Below, in pieces: positions 11,969-22,156 of a stretch of DNA of 64,000 bases; positions within the stretch are counted from its first letter, which is position 1; each line of letters starts with the position of its first letter. The translations under genes and the position numbers were made by a program. Source of the stretch: Escherichia ruysiae (GTDB lineage Bacteria > Pseudomonadota > Gammaproteobacteria > Enterobacterales > Enterobacteriaceae); NCBI RefSeq assembly GCF_031323975.1, contig NZ_JAVIWS010000001.1:4154001-4218000 (forward strand), given 5' to 3'. A model generated the notes under the pieces. That model was not told where the DNA came from and did not search any database. It saw nothing but the letters and a program-made list of their open reading frames with translations.

Positions 11969-14119
11969 ATGGCATTAACCGCCGCGCTTAAAGCGCAAAT
12001 TGCCGCCTGGTATAAGGCGCTTCAGGAACAGATCCCCGACTTTATTCCCCGTGCGCCGCAGCGGCAGATGATTGCGGACGTCGCCAAAACGCTGGCCGGA
12101 GAAGAAGGGCGGCATCTGGCGATTGAAGCCCCCACCGGCGTTGGGAAAACGCTCTCCTATTTGATCCCCGGCATCGCCATTGCCCGCGAAGAGCAAAAAA
12201 CGCTGGTGGTGAGTACCGCCAACGTGGCATTGCAGGATCAGATTTACAGCAAAGATTTACCGCTGCTGAAAAAGATCATTCCCGATCTCAAATTTACCGC
12301 CGCTTTTGGGCGTGGGCGCTACGTTTGCCCGCGCAATCTGACGGCGCTCGCCAGCACTGAACCCACGCAACAGGATCTGCTCGCTTTTCTTGACGACGAA
12401 CTGACGCCAAATAATCAGGAAGAGCAAAAACGCTGTGCAAAGCTGAAGGGCGATCTCGACACTTATAAATGGGATGGCCTGCGCGATCATACGGATATCG
12501 CTATTGATGACGATCTCTGGCGCCGTTTGAGTACCGACAAAGCCAGTTGCCTGAACCGCAACTGTTACTACTACCGCGAATGCCCGTTTTTTGTGGCTCG
12601 TCGGGAGATTCAGGAAGCGGAAGTGGTGGTGGCAAACCATGCGCTGGTGATGGCGGCGATGGAAAGCGAAGCGGTATTGCCAGACCCGAAAAACTTGCTG
12701 CTGGTGCTGGATGAAGGGCATCACCTGCCGGACGTGGCGCGGGATGCGCTGGAGATGAGCGCCGAAATCACCGCGCCCTGGTATCGGCTGCAACTGGACT
12801 TGTTCACGAAACTGGTCGCCACCTGCATGGAGCAGTTTTGCCCGAAGACGATCCCGCCGTTGGCGATCCCTGAACGTTTGAATGCGCATTGTGAAGAGTT
12901 GTATGAGCTTATCGCCTCTTTAAACAACATTCTCAATCTCTATATGCCTGCCGGGCAGGAGGCTGAGCACCGGTTTGCGATGGGCGAACTGCCTGATGAA
13001 GTGCTGGAGATCTGCCAGCGGCTGGCGAAACTGACAGAGATGTTGCGTGGTCTGGCAGAACTATTCCTCAACGATTTAAGCGAGAAAACCGGCAGCCATG
13101 ACATTGTGCGCCTGCATCGGCTTATTTTGCAGATGAACCGCGCGCTGGGAATGTTTGAGGCGCAAAGCAAACTCTGGCGGCTGGCCTCGCTGGCGCAATC
13201 TTCCGGTGCGCCAGTGACCAAATGGGCGACGCGGGAAGAGCGTGACGGGCAGCTACATCTCTGGTTTCACTGCGTGGGGATCCGCGTCAGCGATCAGCTG
13301 GAAAGGCTGCTGTGGCGCAGCATTCCGCACATTATTGTCACTTCCGCGACCTTGCGTTCGTTGAACAGTTTTTCGCGTTTGCAGGAGATGAGCGGGCTGA
13401 AAGAAAAAGCGGGCGATCGCTTCGTGGCGCTGGATTCACCGTTCAACCACTGTGAGCAGGGCAAAATTGTTATTCCCCGGATGCGCGTTGAGCCTTCTAT
13501 CGACAGCGAAGAGCAGCATATTGCCGAAATGGCCGCCTTTTTCCGTGAGCAGGTGGAGAGCAAAAAGCATCTCGGCATGTTGGTGCTGTTTGCCAGCGGA
13601 CGGGCGATGCAGCGGTTTCTCGACTATGTGATGGATTTACGTCTGATGCTGTTAGTGCAGGGAGATCAGCCGCGCTACCGCTTAGTTGAACTGCATCGCA
13701 AACGCGTCGCTAACGGTGAACGCAGTGTACTGGTAGGTTTACAGTCATTTGCCGAAGGGCTTGATTTGAAAGGCGATCTGCTCAGCCAGGTGCATATCCA
13801 TAAAATCGCCTTTCCGCCTATCGACAGTCCAGTGGTGATTACCGAAGGCGAATGGCTAAAAAGTCTTAACCGCTACCCGTTTGAGGTGCAAAGCCTGCCG
13901 AGTGCTTCGTTTAATCTGATTCAGCAGGTTGGGCGTCTTATTCGAAGCCACAGTTGCTGGGGCGAGGTGGTTATCTACGACAAACGCTTGTTGACCAAAA
14001 ATTATGGCAAGCGACTACTGGACGCATTACCGGTATTTCCGATAGAGCAACCGGAAGTCCCTGAAGGTATAGTTAAAAAGAAAGAAAAAGCGAAATCCCC
14101 ACGCCGTCGGCGGCGTTAA
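11969..14119 (+). CDS. dinG: DinG, iron-sulfur DNA helicase (XPD-like), SOS-induced
   Basis: 716 residues. Walker A EAPTGVGKT (53-61), the four cluster cysteines C120, C194, C199 and C205, and the DEGH Walker B box (248-251); the C-terminal RecA domain holds the QQVGRLIRS arginine-finger motif. It unwinds DNA 5' to 3', including R-loops and forked substrates at stalled replication forks, and its [4Fe-4S] cluster responds to redox. The C-terminus is basic (KKKEKAKSPRRRRR). A LexA box lies directly upstream and ybiB follows after 27 bases, probably as one SOS operon. Confidence 0.96.
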   Translation: MALTAALKAQIAAWYKALQEQIPDFIPRAPQRQMIADVAKTLAGEEGRHLAIEAPTGVGKTLSYLIPGIAIAREEQKTLVVSTANVALQDQIYSKDLPLLKKIIPDLKFTAAFGRGRYVCPRNLTALASTEPTQQDLLAFLDDELTPNNQEEQKRCAKLKGDLDTYKWDGLRDHTDIAIDDDLWRRLSTDKASCLNRNCYYYRECPFFVARREIQEAEVVVANHALVMAAMESEAVLPDPKNLLLVLDEGHHLPDVARDALEMSAEITAPWYRLQLDLFTKLVATCMEQFCPKTIPPLAIPERLNAHCEELYELIASLNNILNLYMPAGQEAEHRFAMGELPDEVLEICQRLAKLTEMLRGLAELFLNDLSEKTGSHDIVRLHRLILQMNRALGMFEAQSKLWRLASLAQSSGAPVTKWATREERDGQLHLWFHCVGIRVSDQLERLLWRSIPHIIVTSATLRSLNSFSRLQEMSGLKEKAGDRFVALDSPFNHCEQGKIVIPRMRVEPSIDSEEQHIAEMAAFFREQVESKKHLGMLVLFASGRAMQRFLDYVMDLRLMLLVQGDQPRYRLVELHRKRVANGERSVLVGLQSFAEGLDLKGDLLSQVHIHKIAFPPIDSPVVITEGEWLKSLNRYPFEVQSLPSASFNLIQQVGRLIRSHSCWGEVVIYDKRLLTKNYGKRLLDALPVFPIEQPEVPEGIVKKKEKAKSPRRRRR

Positions 14120-14146
14120 TGATGTGAGTCAGGTAAGGAGTCGTAA

Positions 14147-15109
14147 ATGGACTATCGCAAAATCATCAAAGAGATCGGGCGCGGGAAAAACCACGCGCGC
14201 GATCTGGATCAGGATACGGCGCGCGGTCTGTATGCCCATATGCTCAATGGCGAAGTGCCTGACCTTGAGTTGGGTGGTGTATTGATTGCACTGCGTATCA
14301 AAGGGGAAGGGGAAGCAGAGATGCTCGGCTTTTACGAAGCCATGCAAAATCACACCATCAAGCTAACGCCCCCCGCCGGCAAGCCGATGCCGATTGTCAT
14401 CCCCAGTTACAACGGTGCGCGTAAACAGGCCAACCTGACACCGTTGCTGGCGATTCTGCTGCATAAACTCGGTTTTCCGGTGGTGGTTCACGGCGTGAGT
14501 GAAGATCCGACTCGCGTGCTGACCGAAACCATTTTTCAACTGATGGGGATTGCGCCAACGCTACATGCCGGACAAGCACAGGCGAAGCTTGACGAGCACC
14601 AGCCGGTATTTATGCCCGTAGGCGCGTTTTGCCCGCCGCTGGAAAAACAACTGGCAATGCGCTGGCGGATGGGCGTGCGTAACAGTGCGCATACCCTGGC
14701 GAAACTGGCGACACCGTTTGCCGAAGGTGAGGCACTGCGTCTTTCCAGCGTCTCGCATCCGGAATACATCGGGCGAGTCGCGAAATTCTTTAGCGATATT
14801 GGCGGACGGGCGCTGTTAATGCACGGCACCGAAGGCGAAGTCTATGCTAATCCGCAACGCTGCCCGCAAATAAATCTTATTGACCGCGAAGGGATGCGGG
14901 TGCTGTATGAAAAACAGGACACTGCTGGCAACGAGCTACTGCCACAAGCAAAAGACCCGGAAACCACGGCGAAGTGGATTGAGCGTTGCCTGGCAGGCAA
15001 CGAACCAATTCCTGAGTCACTGAACATCCAGATGGCTTGCTGTCTGGCGGCGGCGGGCGAAGTGGCAACCATTAGCGATGGTCTGGCGCGCATTAAACAA
15101 TCCTTTTAA
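14147..15109 (+). CDS. ybiB: YbiB, TrpD2-family nucleic-acid-binding protein
   Basis: 320 residues with the anthranilate phosphoribosyltransferase-like fold: an N-terminal helical domain (about 1-75) and a glycosyltransferase-3 domain starting near PIVIPSYNGARKQANLTP. The PRPP-binding loop of true TrpD proteins (GTGGD) is replaced by this YNGARK stretch, in line with the TrpD2 group, which binds nucleic acid rather than making tryptophan. It follows dinG by 27 bases with TAAGGAG before the ATG, so it is likely co-induced by DNA damage. Confidence 0.9.
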   Translation: MDYRKIIKEIGRGKNHARDLDQDTARGLYAHMLNGEVPDLELGGVLIALRIKGEGEAEMLGFYEAMQNHTIKLTPPAGKPMPIVIPSYNGARKQANLTPLLAILLHKLGFPVVVHGVSEDPTRVLTETIFQLMGIAPTLHAGQAQAKLDEHQPVFMPVGAFCPPLEKQLAMRWRMGVRNSAHTLAKLATPFAEGEALRLSSVSHPEYIGRVAKFFSDIGGRALLMHGTEGEVYANPQRCPQINLIDREGMRVLYEKQDTAGNELLPQAKDPETTAKWIERCLAGNEPIPESLNIQMACCLAAAGEVATISDGLARIKQSF

Positions 15110-15237
15110 TTTCTTCCTCAGCCGGATGATGACTGTCATCCGGTCTTTACTCCACTGCACCATGAAAGTGCAGCATCTTTATTGACCTTCCCGTGTGCGG
15201 CGCGCAGCATAAAAAAACAACAGGCATATAACATAAA

Positions 15238-16333
<1,096 letters not shown>

Positions 16334-16335
<2 letters not shown>

Positions 16336-16362
16336 AAAAAGCCCGTCCAGTGACGGACGGGC
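16334..16362 (-). terminator. Terminator reading leftward (from the ybiJ side)
   Basis: GCCCGTCC and GGACGGGC pair around AGTGAC (16341-16362). Read on the minus strand the hairpin is followed by a run of seven T (the A-run at 16334-16340), so it is an intrinsic terminator for leftward transcripts. It starts at the end of hcxB. Confidence 0.75.
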
Positions 16363-16480
16363 AAACAAGGGTAACATAGGATCAATGAGGGTTGGAGCAC
16401 ATGCGTCTGTCGGCAAACAGACAGGGAAATACTTGTGCTGGACGTAGCGTAAACGCCTGATCCGTCCAACGGTTCGGATT

Positions 16481-16560
16481 TTGTAGGCCTGATAAAACGC
16501 GGTAGCGTCGCATCAGGCATCTGTTGCCGGATGCGGCGTAAACGCTTTATCCGTCCTACG
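16481..16560. repeat. BIME: paired REP units
   Basis: One REP (TTGTAGGCCTGATAAAACGC and on) is followed by an inverted unit (TGCCGGATGCGGCGTAAACG and on, ending CCGTCCTACG). A partial third unit lies at 16441-16466. The array sits between the 3' ends of hcxB and ybiJ. Confidence 0.8.
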
Positions 16561-16562
16561 AA

Positions 16563-16823
16563 TTACTTATAAATTACCGCAGTACCGCTTAATTTATTGT
16601 TGTTGGTGGCGGAAGTAATGCTGTATCCACTAGCACCGGCTGCTGCCGCTTTCTCAGCCAGTTTTGCTTCCAGGGCATCGAGGGTGGATGCGCCATCGGC
16701 AGAAACCACGCCGATTTTATTCATGTTCTGTGCCTGGGATGCCGTGACCGGCTCCGCCGCGAATACGCCAAAAGACAGAGTTGAAAGCGCCATAGCAGCA
16801 ACAACAGTATTGATAGTTTTCAT
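16563..16823 (-). CDS. ybiJ: YbiJ, small periplasmic protein of the YhcN/BhsA (DUF1471) family
   Basis: 86 residues. Signal peptide of about 22 residues ending SFGVFA before AEPV. The mature part has the family core ADGASTLDALEAKLAEKAAAAGASGYSI and ends in a Tyr-Lys. Relatives (BhsA, McbA, YhcN) respond to stress and affect biofilm or copper permeability; the role of YbiJ is not known. It is clearly paralogous to mcbA at 20694-20954. A BIME lies straight after the gene and a leftward terminator beyond it. Confidence 0.9.
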   Translation of the reverse strand: MKTINTVVAAMALSTLSFGVFAAEPVTASQAQNMNKIGVVSADGASTLDALEAKLAEKAAAAGASGYSITSATNNNKLSGTAVIYK

Positions 16824-17087
16824 AATTAATCTCTCGCAGGTGATTTTTGTATAAGTGACGTTGTCTCGTCGATGTGATGAGTATCACGTTTTTTTACGAG
16901 AGATAAAATCGAAGAGAATTGACCGCCTTGTTCAAATAAATTGATTGATATCTAACATGCTGATAATCCATTCATTTATCGTATGTATGAACCAATTTTG
17001 TAACATGTGGCAGTTACGGCTGCGTTAAAGGCACGGAATGCCACGCAAAATACAAATTATACACGCTAAACATCCCGCCAGTTGTAG

Positions 17088-17354
17088 TTAACGTAACTGG
17101 CTGTCTTTCGAACCTCTGCGATTATATCCTGTATAAGATGGTTTTTGTAAATCTTTCTCCTGCTGACAATGGATGCATAAGCGCACGCCAGGAATGGCTT
17201 CCCGACGGGCCTGCGGGATGGGGGCACCGCACTCTTCACATTCATACAGGCTTTCGCCACGCGGAATTTCACCCCTGGCGCGGGCAATCGCATCTTCAAT
17301 TGTACTGTTGATCTGTTCGTTGACGGCGTCATCGTTAGCCCAACCGGATGCCAT
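17088..17354 (-). CDS. ybiI: YbiI, DksA/TraR-type C4 zinc-finger protein
   Basis: 88 residues. A helical N-terminus with NDDAVNEQINSTIEDAIARAR, then the zinc finger CEECGAPIP and CIHCQQEKD (CxxC-x17-CxxC), the fold of the TraR/DksA group. It lacks the long coiled coil of DksA, like phage-type TraR proteins that enter the RNA polymerase secondary channel. No target is known. It lies 73 bases downstream of ybiX in the same direction and may be read from the ybiX or fiu side. Confidence 0.9.
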   Translation of the reverse strand: MASGWANDDAVNEQINSTIEDAIARARGEIPRGESLYECEECGAPIPQARREAIPGVRLCIHCQQEKDLQKPSYTGYNRRGSKDSQLR

Positions 17355-17427
17355 ATTGTCCTCCCCATATCAATGCTTGTACTGTTAAGTGTAGCTAATC
17401 CAGGGATGAACCTGGGCAGTTCAAGCG

Positions 17428-18105
17428 TCAGATCTCCGACCATTCCCGCAGCAGATTATGATAAAGATTGAGTAGCGACAGGATCTCTTCTCCTTCGCCG
17501 TAGCGGCTTTTGAGTGACTGAATATTGTTGTCCAGTTCGAACAGCATGGCGCGCTTTTTATCATCGCGGATCATTGATTGTATCCACATAAATGATGCCA
17601 CCCTTACGCCGTGCGTTACGGGGGTCACACAGTGCAGGCTGCTGGAGGGATACAACACCAGATCGCCAGCCGGGAGTTTTACCCGATGTTGCCCGAAGGC
17701 GTCATTGACGACCAGTTCGCCGCCTTCGTAACTTTGCGGATCGCTCAAAAATAGCGTGGCGGAAAGATCGGTGCGCATCCAGCCGTTTTGTGGATGACTG
17801 CGTACTGCGCCATCCACATGAAAACCATAGGTTTCATTGTTCCGATAGCGATTAAACAGCGGCGTGGAAATGGTACGCGGCAAGGCAGCGGCAAAGAACA
17901 AAGCATGTTGGTTAACCGCGTTCAGCACTTCATTTTGTAATGCGGCATATAACGCGCTGCGGGTGTCTACCTGTTGATTATTCTTGACCTGCGCGCCTTG
18001 TGCGCCGGTGGTGACGCGTCCATCAATCCATTCGGCTTGTTCCAGTTGTGCACGAAAGCGGGCGACGTCTTGTGGCGATAACACGCCGGGAATGTGGTAC
18101 ATCAT
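17428..18105 (-). CDS. ybiX: YbiX, PKHD-type Fe(II)/2-oxoglutarate-dependent hydroxylase
   Basis: 225 residues. The iron triad is visible as H96 and D98 in YGFHVDGA and H158 in SSLHCVTPV, with R168 placed to bind 2-oxoglutarate. Homologues such as PiuC accompany TonB-dependent siderophore receptors. Here it lies 41 bases downstream of fiu in the same direction, so it is probably co-regulated by Fur; a role in processing catechol siderophores or their remnants is inferred. I start at MMYHIPGV; an in-frame ATG 12 codons upstream (18141) would leave only 5 bases to fiu. Confidence 0.9.
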   Translation of the reverse strand: MMYHIPGVLSPQDVARFRAQLEQAEWIDGRVTTGAQGAQVKNNQQVDTRSALYAALQNEVLNAVNQHALFFAAALPRTISTPLFNRYRNNETYGFHVDGAVRSHPQNGWMRTDLSATLFLSDPQSYEGGELVVNDAFGQHRVKLPAGDLVLYPSSSLHCVTPVTHGVRVASFMWIQSMIRDDKKRAMLFELDNNIQSLKSRYGEGEEILSLLNLYHNLLREWSEI

Positions 18106-18146
18106 ATAAGTTCTCCAAAAAGTGGGGCTTTCACCCCACATCTGAA

Positions 18147-20429
18147 TCAGAAATGCATATTGGCGGTGAGCAGGAAAGTTCTTGGCTCGCCCGGATGATA
18201 ACGGTATCCGCTCTTATTGATTGAGGCGACGTAATCGGTATCAAACAAGTTGTAGACGTTTAGCTGGAAGTCGAGATTGCGATTAACCCGATACCCCAGT
18301 TTGGCGTCGGCGACCCAATAACTTTCGGTAAATGCTGGCGTTCCCACCGCGCCGTCTGAACCTTTATGCATACTGCCGATATACCGCGCGCCCGCACCAA
18401 CAGAAATATCATCGGTTGCCTGATACTGGCTCCATAGGGTAAAGGCGTGCTCCGGGGTATACGGCAGCGATGAGGAACCATCCTGGGCAACATCTTTGCC
18501 GTTTTTGATGGTTGCTTTTTGCTGGGTATAGCCGCCAATCACCTGCCACGCGGGAGTGATATTCCCGGCCACGGATATCTCATAGCCTTCGACGCGTTTC
18601 TTACCGTATTGCGAATAAGTCCCGTCATCATTTTGCTCAACTTCATTTTCGATATCAGTACGGAACAGCGCGGCGGTGAGCAACAGGCGTTTATCCAGAA
18701 CCTGCCATTTGGTGCCAATCTCGCTGGTGTTGGCTTTTTGCGGTTTAAAATCGGTGCGGTTGGCACTGTTACCGCTGCCAGACTGCGCAAGGGCGAAGTT
18801 GTTGCCGCCCGGCGGCTGCTGGGAAACGGCATAGTTAATATAGACATTGCCGTTTTCCGTCAGGTGATACAGCGCCCCGGCTTTCCAGTTCACCAGATTG
18901 CCCGACTTGGCGGTGTCGACGGTGGTGACCGGAGAACCTTTCGCTACGCCATCAGGGCAGGTGATGGCACCGCGTCCGCTGCCGCCGCAGGCGGTGGCAC
19001 TGTCATATTCAGTATGATAATTGTCCAGCCGAACTCCGCCGTTTAGCTCAAAATCACGGGTGATTTGCAGCGTATCGAAGGCATAAATCGCGAAGGTATC
19101 CGTCTGACCATTGGCGTTTGCGCCATTGCGCGTCAGGCCGCCAGGATGAATGCTACTGTCAGGATGATAAATATTCACCGCCGGTAACGTCACCGGATTA
19201 ACGCCGTAGTTGGTCTGCGTTTCGCGGGTAAATTCCACGCCGGTACTGACGTCATGACCAATTGAACCGGTATAAAATGCCGATGTCAGGTTAGTCTGGT
19301 TGGTGAGGATTTTATTGCTTACATCTTTGGTATTCGCCGTGCGTGACCATGTCCAGCTATCCACATTGCTGGTGGGCTGGGTAATATTTGACGCCCCTCC
19401 CATAATCGCCGTCATCAGGTAATCCTGCTTCACGCGCGACCAACGTGTGGTATTGCGAATCGTGGTGTTATCGCTGATGTCGTGCTCAAAACGCATGGTG
19501 GCAGTATCGGTGGTCGAATCGTCGTAATCGGAATCCGTACCATAAAAGTTATGTGTATCAACTTTTCCGGAATGATTCAGCGCCGCCGTACCCGCAGAAG
19601 GTGCGGAATAGCCCGGTAAACCAATGGTCGGAATGCCGCCGTCTGGCGTATTGTGTTGGGTAACGTGTAAATAGTTGAGATACAAACGATTCGATGTACC
19701 AAGACCAAATGCCACGGAAGGGGCGACGCCGTAACGCTCATTTTTGACTTTATCGCGCCCGGCATCGTGCGTTTTTTCGCCCATCATATTCAGACGTACC
19801 GCAGTGGTATCGCCAATGACCTGATTAACGTCCAGAGTGCCGCGACGGAACCAGGCGCTACCAATACTGGCGGAGGCGTCAATACCTGAATCATTGCGCG
19901 GCTGTTTGCTGATCATATTGATTGAGCCAGTCGGCGCGCTGCGCCCGTAGTCGGTGCCGGACGGCCCTTTAATCACTTCGACCTGTTCGGTATTGAAGGT
20001 GTCGCGCGAGACGCTGCCAATATCGCGAATGCCATCAATATAAATGCTGTTAGAGGTATCGGCGCCGCGCATATAAATAGCGTCGCCAGTGGTGGAGTTA
20101 CCGTTCTCACCAGCAAAAAACGCACCCACGCCGGGAACGTTTTTGAGCGCGTCGGTAAGGTTGGTTGCGCCCTGATCTTTAATCACTTGTTCAGAAATCA
20201 CCGTCATCGTGCGGGTAGTATCCGCTACCGGACGTGAGAATTTCGGATCGGCAGATTGTTGTGGTGCATAAAGTGAAGGCGTTGATGCCTCGACAACCAG
20301 TGTGTCATCCGCGTTAGTTTGCCCTTCGGCGGCGAGTGCCTGAGCCACAGGCGTGATACCGATACAAAAACCGGCAAAGAACGTGAGCGAATGAAATTGT
20401 CTGGCAGGGAAATTGCGATTGTTTTCCAT
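18147..20429 (-). CDS. fiu: Fiu, TonB-dependent outer-membrane receptor for catecholate siderophores
   Basis: 760 residues. A signal peptide is cleaved after ALAA (about residue 33), a TonB box DTLVVEA follows (42-48), then the plug domain ([23 protein letters not shown]) and a beta-barrel ending in the classical C-terminal Phe (LLTANMHF). It imports monomeric catechol iron complexes such as dihydroxybenzoylserine and is also the entry route for catechol-linked antibiotics. A Fur box lies upstream. The sequence is full length with no break. Confidence 0.95.
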   Translation of the reverse strand: MENNRNFPARQFHSLTFFAGFCIGITPVAQALAAEGQTNADDTLVVEASTPSLYAPQQSADPKFSRPVADTTRTMTVISEQVIKDQGATNLTDALKNVPGVGAFFAGENGNSTTGDAIYMRGADTSNSIYIDGIRDIGSVSRDTFNTEQVEVIKGPSGTDYGRSAPTGSINMISKQPRNDSGIDASASIGSAWFRRGTLDVNQVIGDTTAVRLNMMGEKTHDAGRDKVKNERYGVAPSVAFGLGTSNRLYLNYLHVTQHNTPDGGIPTIGLPGYSAPSAGTAALNHSGKVDTHNFYGTDSDYDDSTTDTATMRFEHDISDNTTIRNTTRWSRVKQDYLMTAIMGGASNITQPTSNVDSWTWSRTANTKDVSNKILTNQTNLTSAFYTGSIGHDVSTGVEFTRETQTNYGVNPVTLPAVNIYHPDSSIHPGGLTRNGANANGQTDTFAIYAFDTLQITRDFELNGGVRLDNYHTEYDSATACGGSGRGAITCPDGVAKGSPVTTVDTAKSGNLVNWKAGALYHLTENGNVYINYAVSQQPPGGNNFALAQSGSGNSANRTDFKPQKANTSEIGTKWQVLDKRLLLTAALFRTDIENEVEQNDDGTYSQYGKKRVEGYEISVAGNITPAWQVIGGYTQQKATIKNGKDVAQDGSSSLPYTPEHAFTLWSQYQATDDISVGAGARYIGSMHKGSDGAVGTPAFTESYWVADAKLGYRVNRNLDFQLNVYNLFDTDYVASINKSGYRYHPGEPRTFLLTANMHF

Positions 20430-20533
20430 TTTGCAGGTGACTTTTTCTTATATGTTGAAATTTTCACTGTCACGAGAAAGCATCTCTGCGGATGCGATGC
20501 CACTGTTAATCCCGTAAAAGCGATCGTGCAAGT

Positions 20534-20558
20534 GATAATAATTTTGATAAGCATTATC
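20534..20558 (-). promoter_or_regulatory. Fur box upstream of fiu
   Basis: TTTGATAAGCATTATC agrees with 13 of 16 bases of the Fur consensus core AATGATAATCATTATC, and GATAATAATT beside it extends the site. It lies about 105 bases upstream of the fiu ATG. fiu is a well-known Fur-repressed gene. Confidence 0.82.
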
Positions 20559-20693
20559 ACTTGGCGCGATTTTCTATCACCCATTGCACGAAAAAGAAAT
20601 ACATTTATTTACATTGTGTTCATATTTGATGTTTTTTGATTACAAATTGGGCGAAAACTGCATCCAGAGGTGAATGCAGTTGCGTTGGTGGGA

Positions 20694-20954
20694 TTATTTG
20701 TAGATGGTTGCAGTACCGAACATCTGGTCATTTCCGCCTGCGGAATTAATGACATAACCTTTCGCGCCTTGTTCGCGCGCTTTTTCTGCCAGTTTATCCT
20801 CCAGATCGCTTAAGTTAGATGCGCCGGTCGCCGAAACGGTTCCGGCGGGTCGTAGTTGACCGCTGTCCTGGTTACTCAGTGGTTGCGCGGCATAAGCCGT
20901 GAAGGTGATTCCGCTCAGGACGGTGGCAATCAGTAGTGCGAGGCACTTTTTCAT
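20694..20954 (-). CDS. mcbA: McbA, YhcN-family periplasmic protein linked to colanic acid and biofilm
   Basis: 86 residues. Signal peptide of about 22 residues ending TAYA before AQPL. The core SATGASNLSDLEDKLAEKAR and the C-terminal TATIYK align directly with YbiJ. McbA (YbiM) is reported as an McbR-repressed gene whose overexpression gives mucoidy. I chose the ATG at 20954, which starts MKKCLALL; longer upstream frames lack a signal sequence. It lies upstream of fiu in the same direction, separated by the Fur-controlled region. Confidence 0.9.
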   Translation of the reverse strand: MKKCLALLIATVLSGITFTAYAAQPLSNQDSGQLRPAGTVSATGASNLSDLEDKLAEKAREQGAKGYVINSAGGNDQMFGTATIYK

Positions 20955-21229
20955 AATGACATCCTCATAAATACAACGAGTAGTGCATGATAAGTGTAGG
21001 TCTCCTGTGCGATGGAAATGACGCAAAAAATTGACAGAGATGTGCTTATTTTTTGAACAAAATAATTTTACAAAACCAGACAAATCAATGACATGAAGAA
21101 CACTGATTTTTATGATGAATTGATAAAAAATGAAGTCGGGTTAAGGTTTTGAAGCATGTTAAACGCAGCCAGATATTTACCCTGCTGCGTTATGCGGGTA
21201 TCTTACGCCGCTGCTTAAAGGAGAATGCT

Positions 21230-22156
21230 ATGTCCGCCCAGAAACCGGGGTTACACCCGCGCAATCGTCATCACAGTCGCTACGATCTCGCCACGCTTTG
21301 TCAGGTGAATCCTGAACTGGCGCAATTCCTTACGCTTACCCCTGCCGGTGAGCAAAGCGTTGATTTCGCCAATCCGCTGGCAGTGAAGGCGCTCAACAAG
21401 GCGCTGTTGGCACATTTTTATGCTGTGGCGAGCTGGGATATCCCTGACGGTTTTCTCTGCCCACCAGTGCCGGGGCGGGCAGATTATATTCATCATCTTG
21501 CCGATTTACTGGCTGAGGCAAGCGGAACAATTCCAGCCAATGCCAGTATTCTGGATATCGGTGTTGGTGCGAATTGTATTTATCCGCTGATTGGTGTGCA
21601 TGAATATGGCTGGCGTTTTACCGGTACAGAAACTAACAGCCAGGCGTTAAGCAGTGCGCAGGCGATCATCAGCGCCAATCCGGGTCTTAACCGCGCTATC
21701 CGTCTGCGTCGGCAAAAGGATACCGGCGCCATTTTTAACGGCATCATCCACAAAAACGAGCAATACGACGCAACCTTGTGCAACCCGCCGTTCCATGACT
21801 CCGCAGCAGCAGCGCGTGCCGGCAGCGAGCGCAAACGGCGTAACCTGGGGCTGGACAGAGATAACGCGCTGAACTTTGGTGGTCAACAGCAGGAATTGTG
21901 GTGTGAAGGCGGCGAAGTGGCCTTTATCAAAAAGATGATTGAAGAGAGTAAAGGCTTCGCAAAGCAGGTGATGTGGTTTACCTCGCTGGTATCTCGTGGC
22001 GAAAACTTACCGCCTTTGTATCGTGCACTGACGGATGTTGGTGCGGTGAAAGTGGTCAAAAAAGAGATGGCCCAGGGGCAAAAGCAGAGTCGCTTTATTG
22101 CCTGGACCTTTATGAACGACGAACAGCGCCGTCGTTTTGTCAATCGCCAGCGTTAA
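21230..22156 (+). CDS. rlmF: RlmF, 23S rRNA m6A1618 methyltransferase
   Basis: 308 residues. SAM-binding motif I is [12 protein letters not shown] and the adenine-N6 catalytic motif is NPPF (CNPPFHDS), both expected of the RlmF/METTL16 family. It methylates A1618 of 23S rRNA before assembly is complete. The ATG at 21230 has AAAGGAG 6 bases upstream; an in-frame ATG 27 codons earlier has no such site. The C-terminus is Arg-rich. It ends convergently with ybiO, with a 4-base overlap of stop regions. Confidence 0.95.
   Translation: MSAQKPGLHPRNRHHSRYDLATLCQVNPELAQFLTLTPAGEQSVDFANPLAVKALNKALLAHFYAVASWDIPDGFLCPPVPGRADYIHHLADLLAEASGTIPANASILDIGVGANCIYPLIGVHEYGWRFTGTETNSQALSSAQAIISANPGLNRAIRLRRQKDTGAIFNGIIHKNEQYDATLCNPPFHDSAAAARAGSERKRRNLGLDRDNALNFGGQQQELWCEGGEVAFIKKMIEESKGFAKQVMWFTSLVSRGENLPPLYRALTDVGAVKVVKKEMAQGQKQSRFIAWTFMNDEQRRRFVNRQR

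Noticed and set aside
12257..12889. 210-codon frame antisense to dinG
   Set aside because: Arg/Gln-rich, low-complexity translation, within an intact helicase gene with all its motifs.
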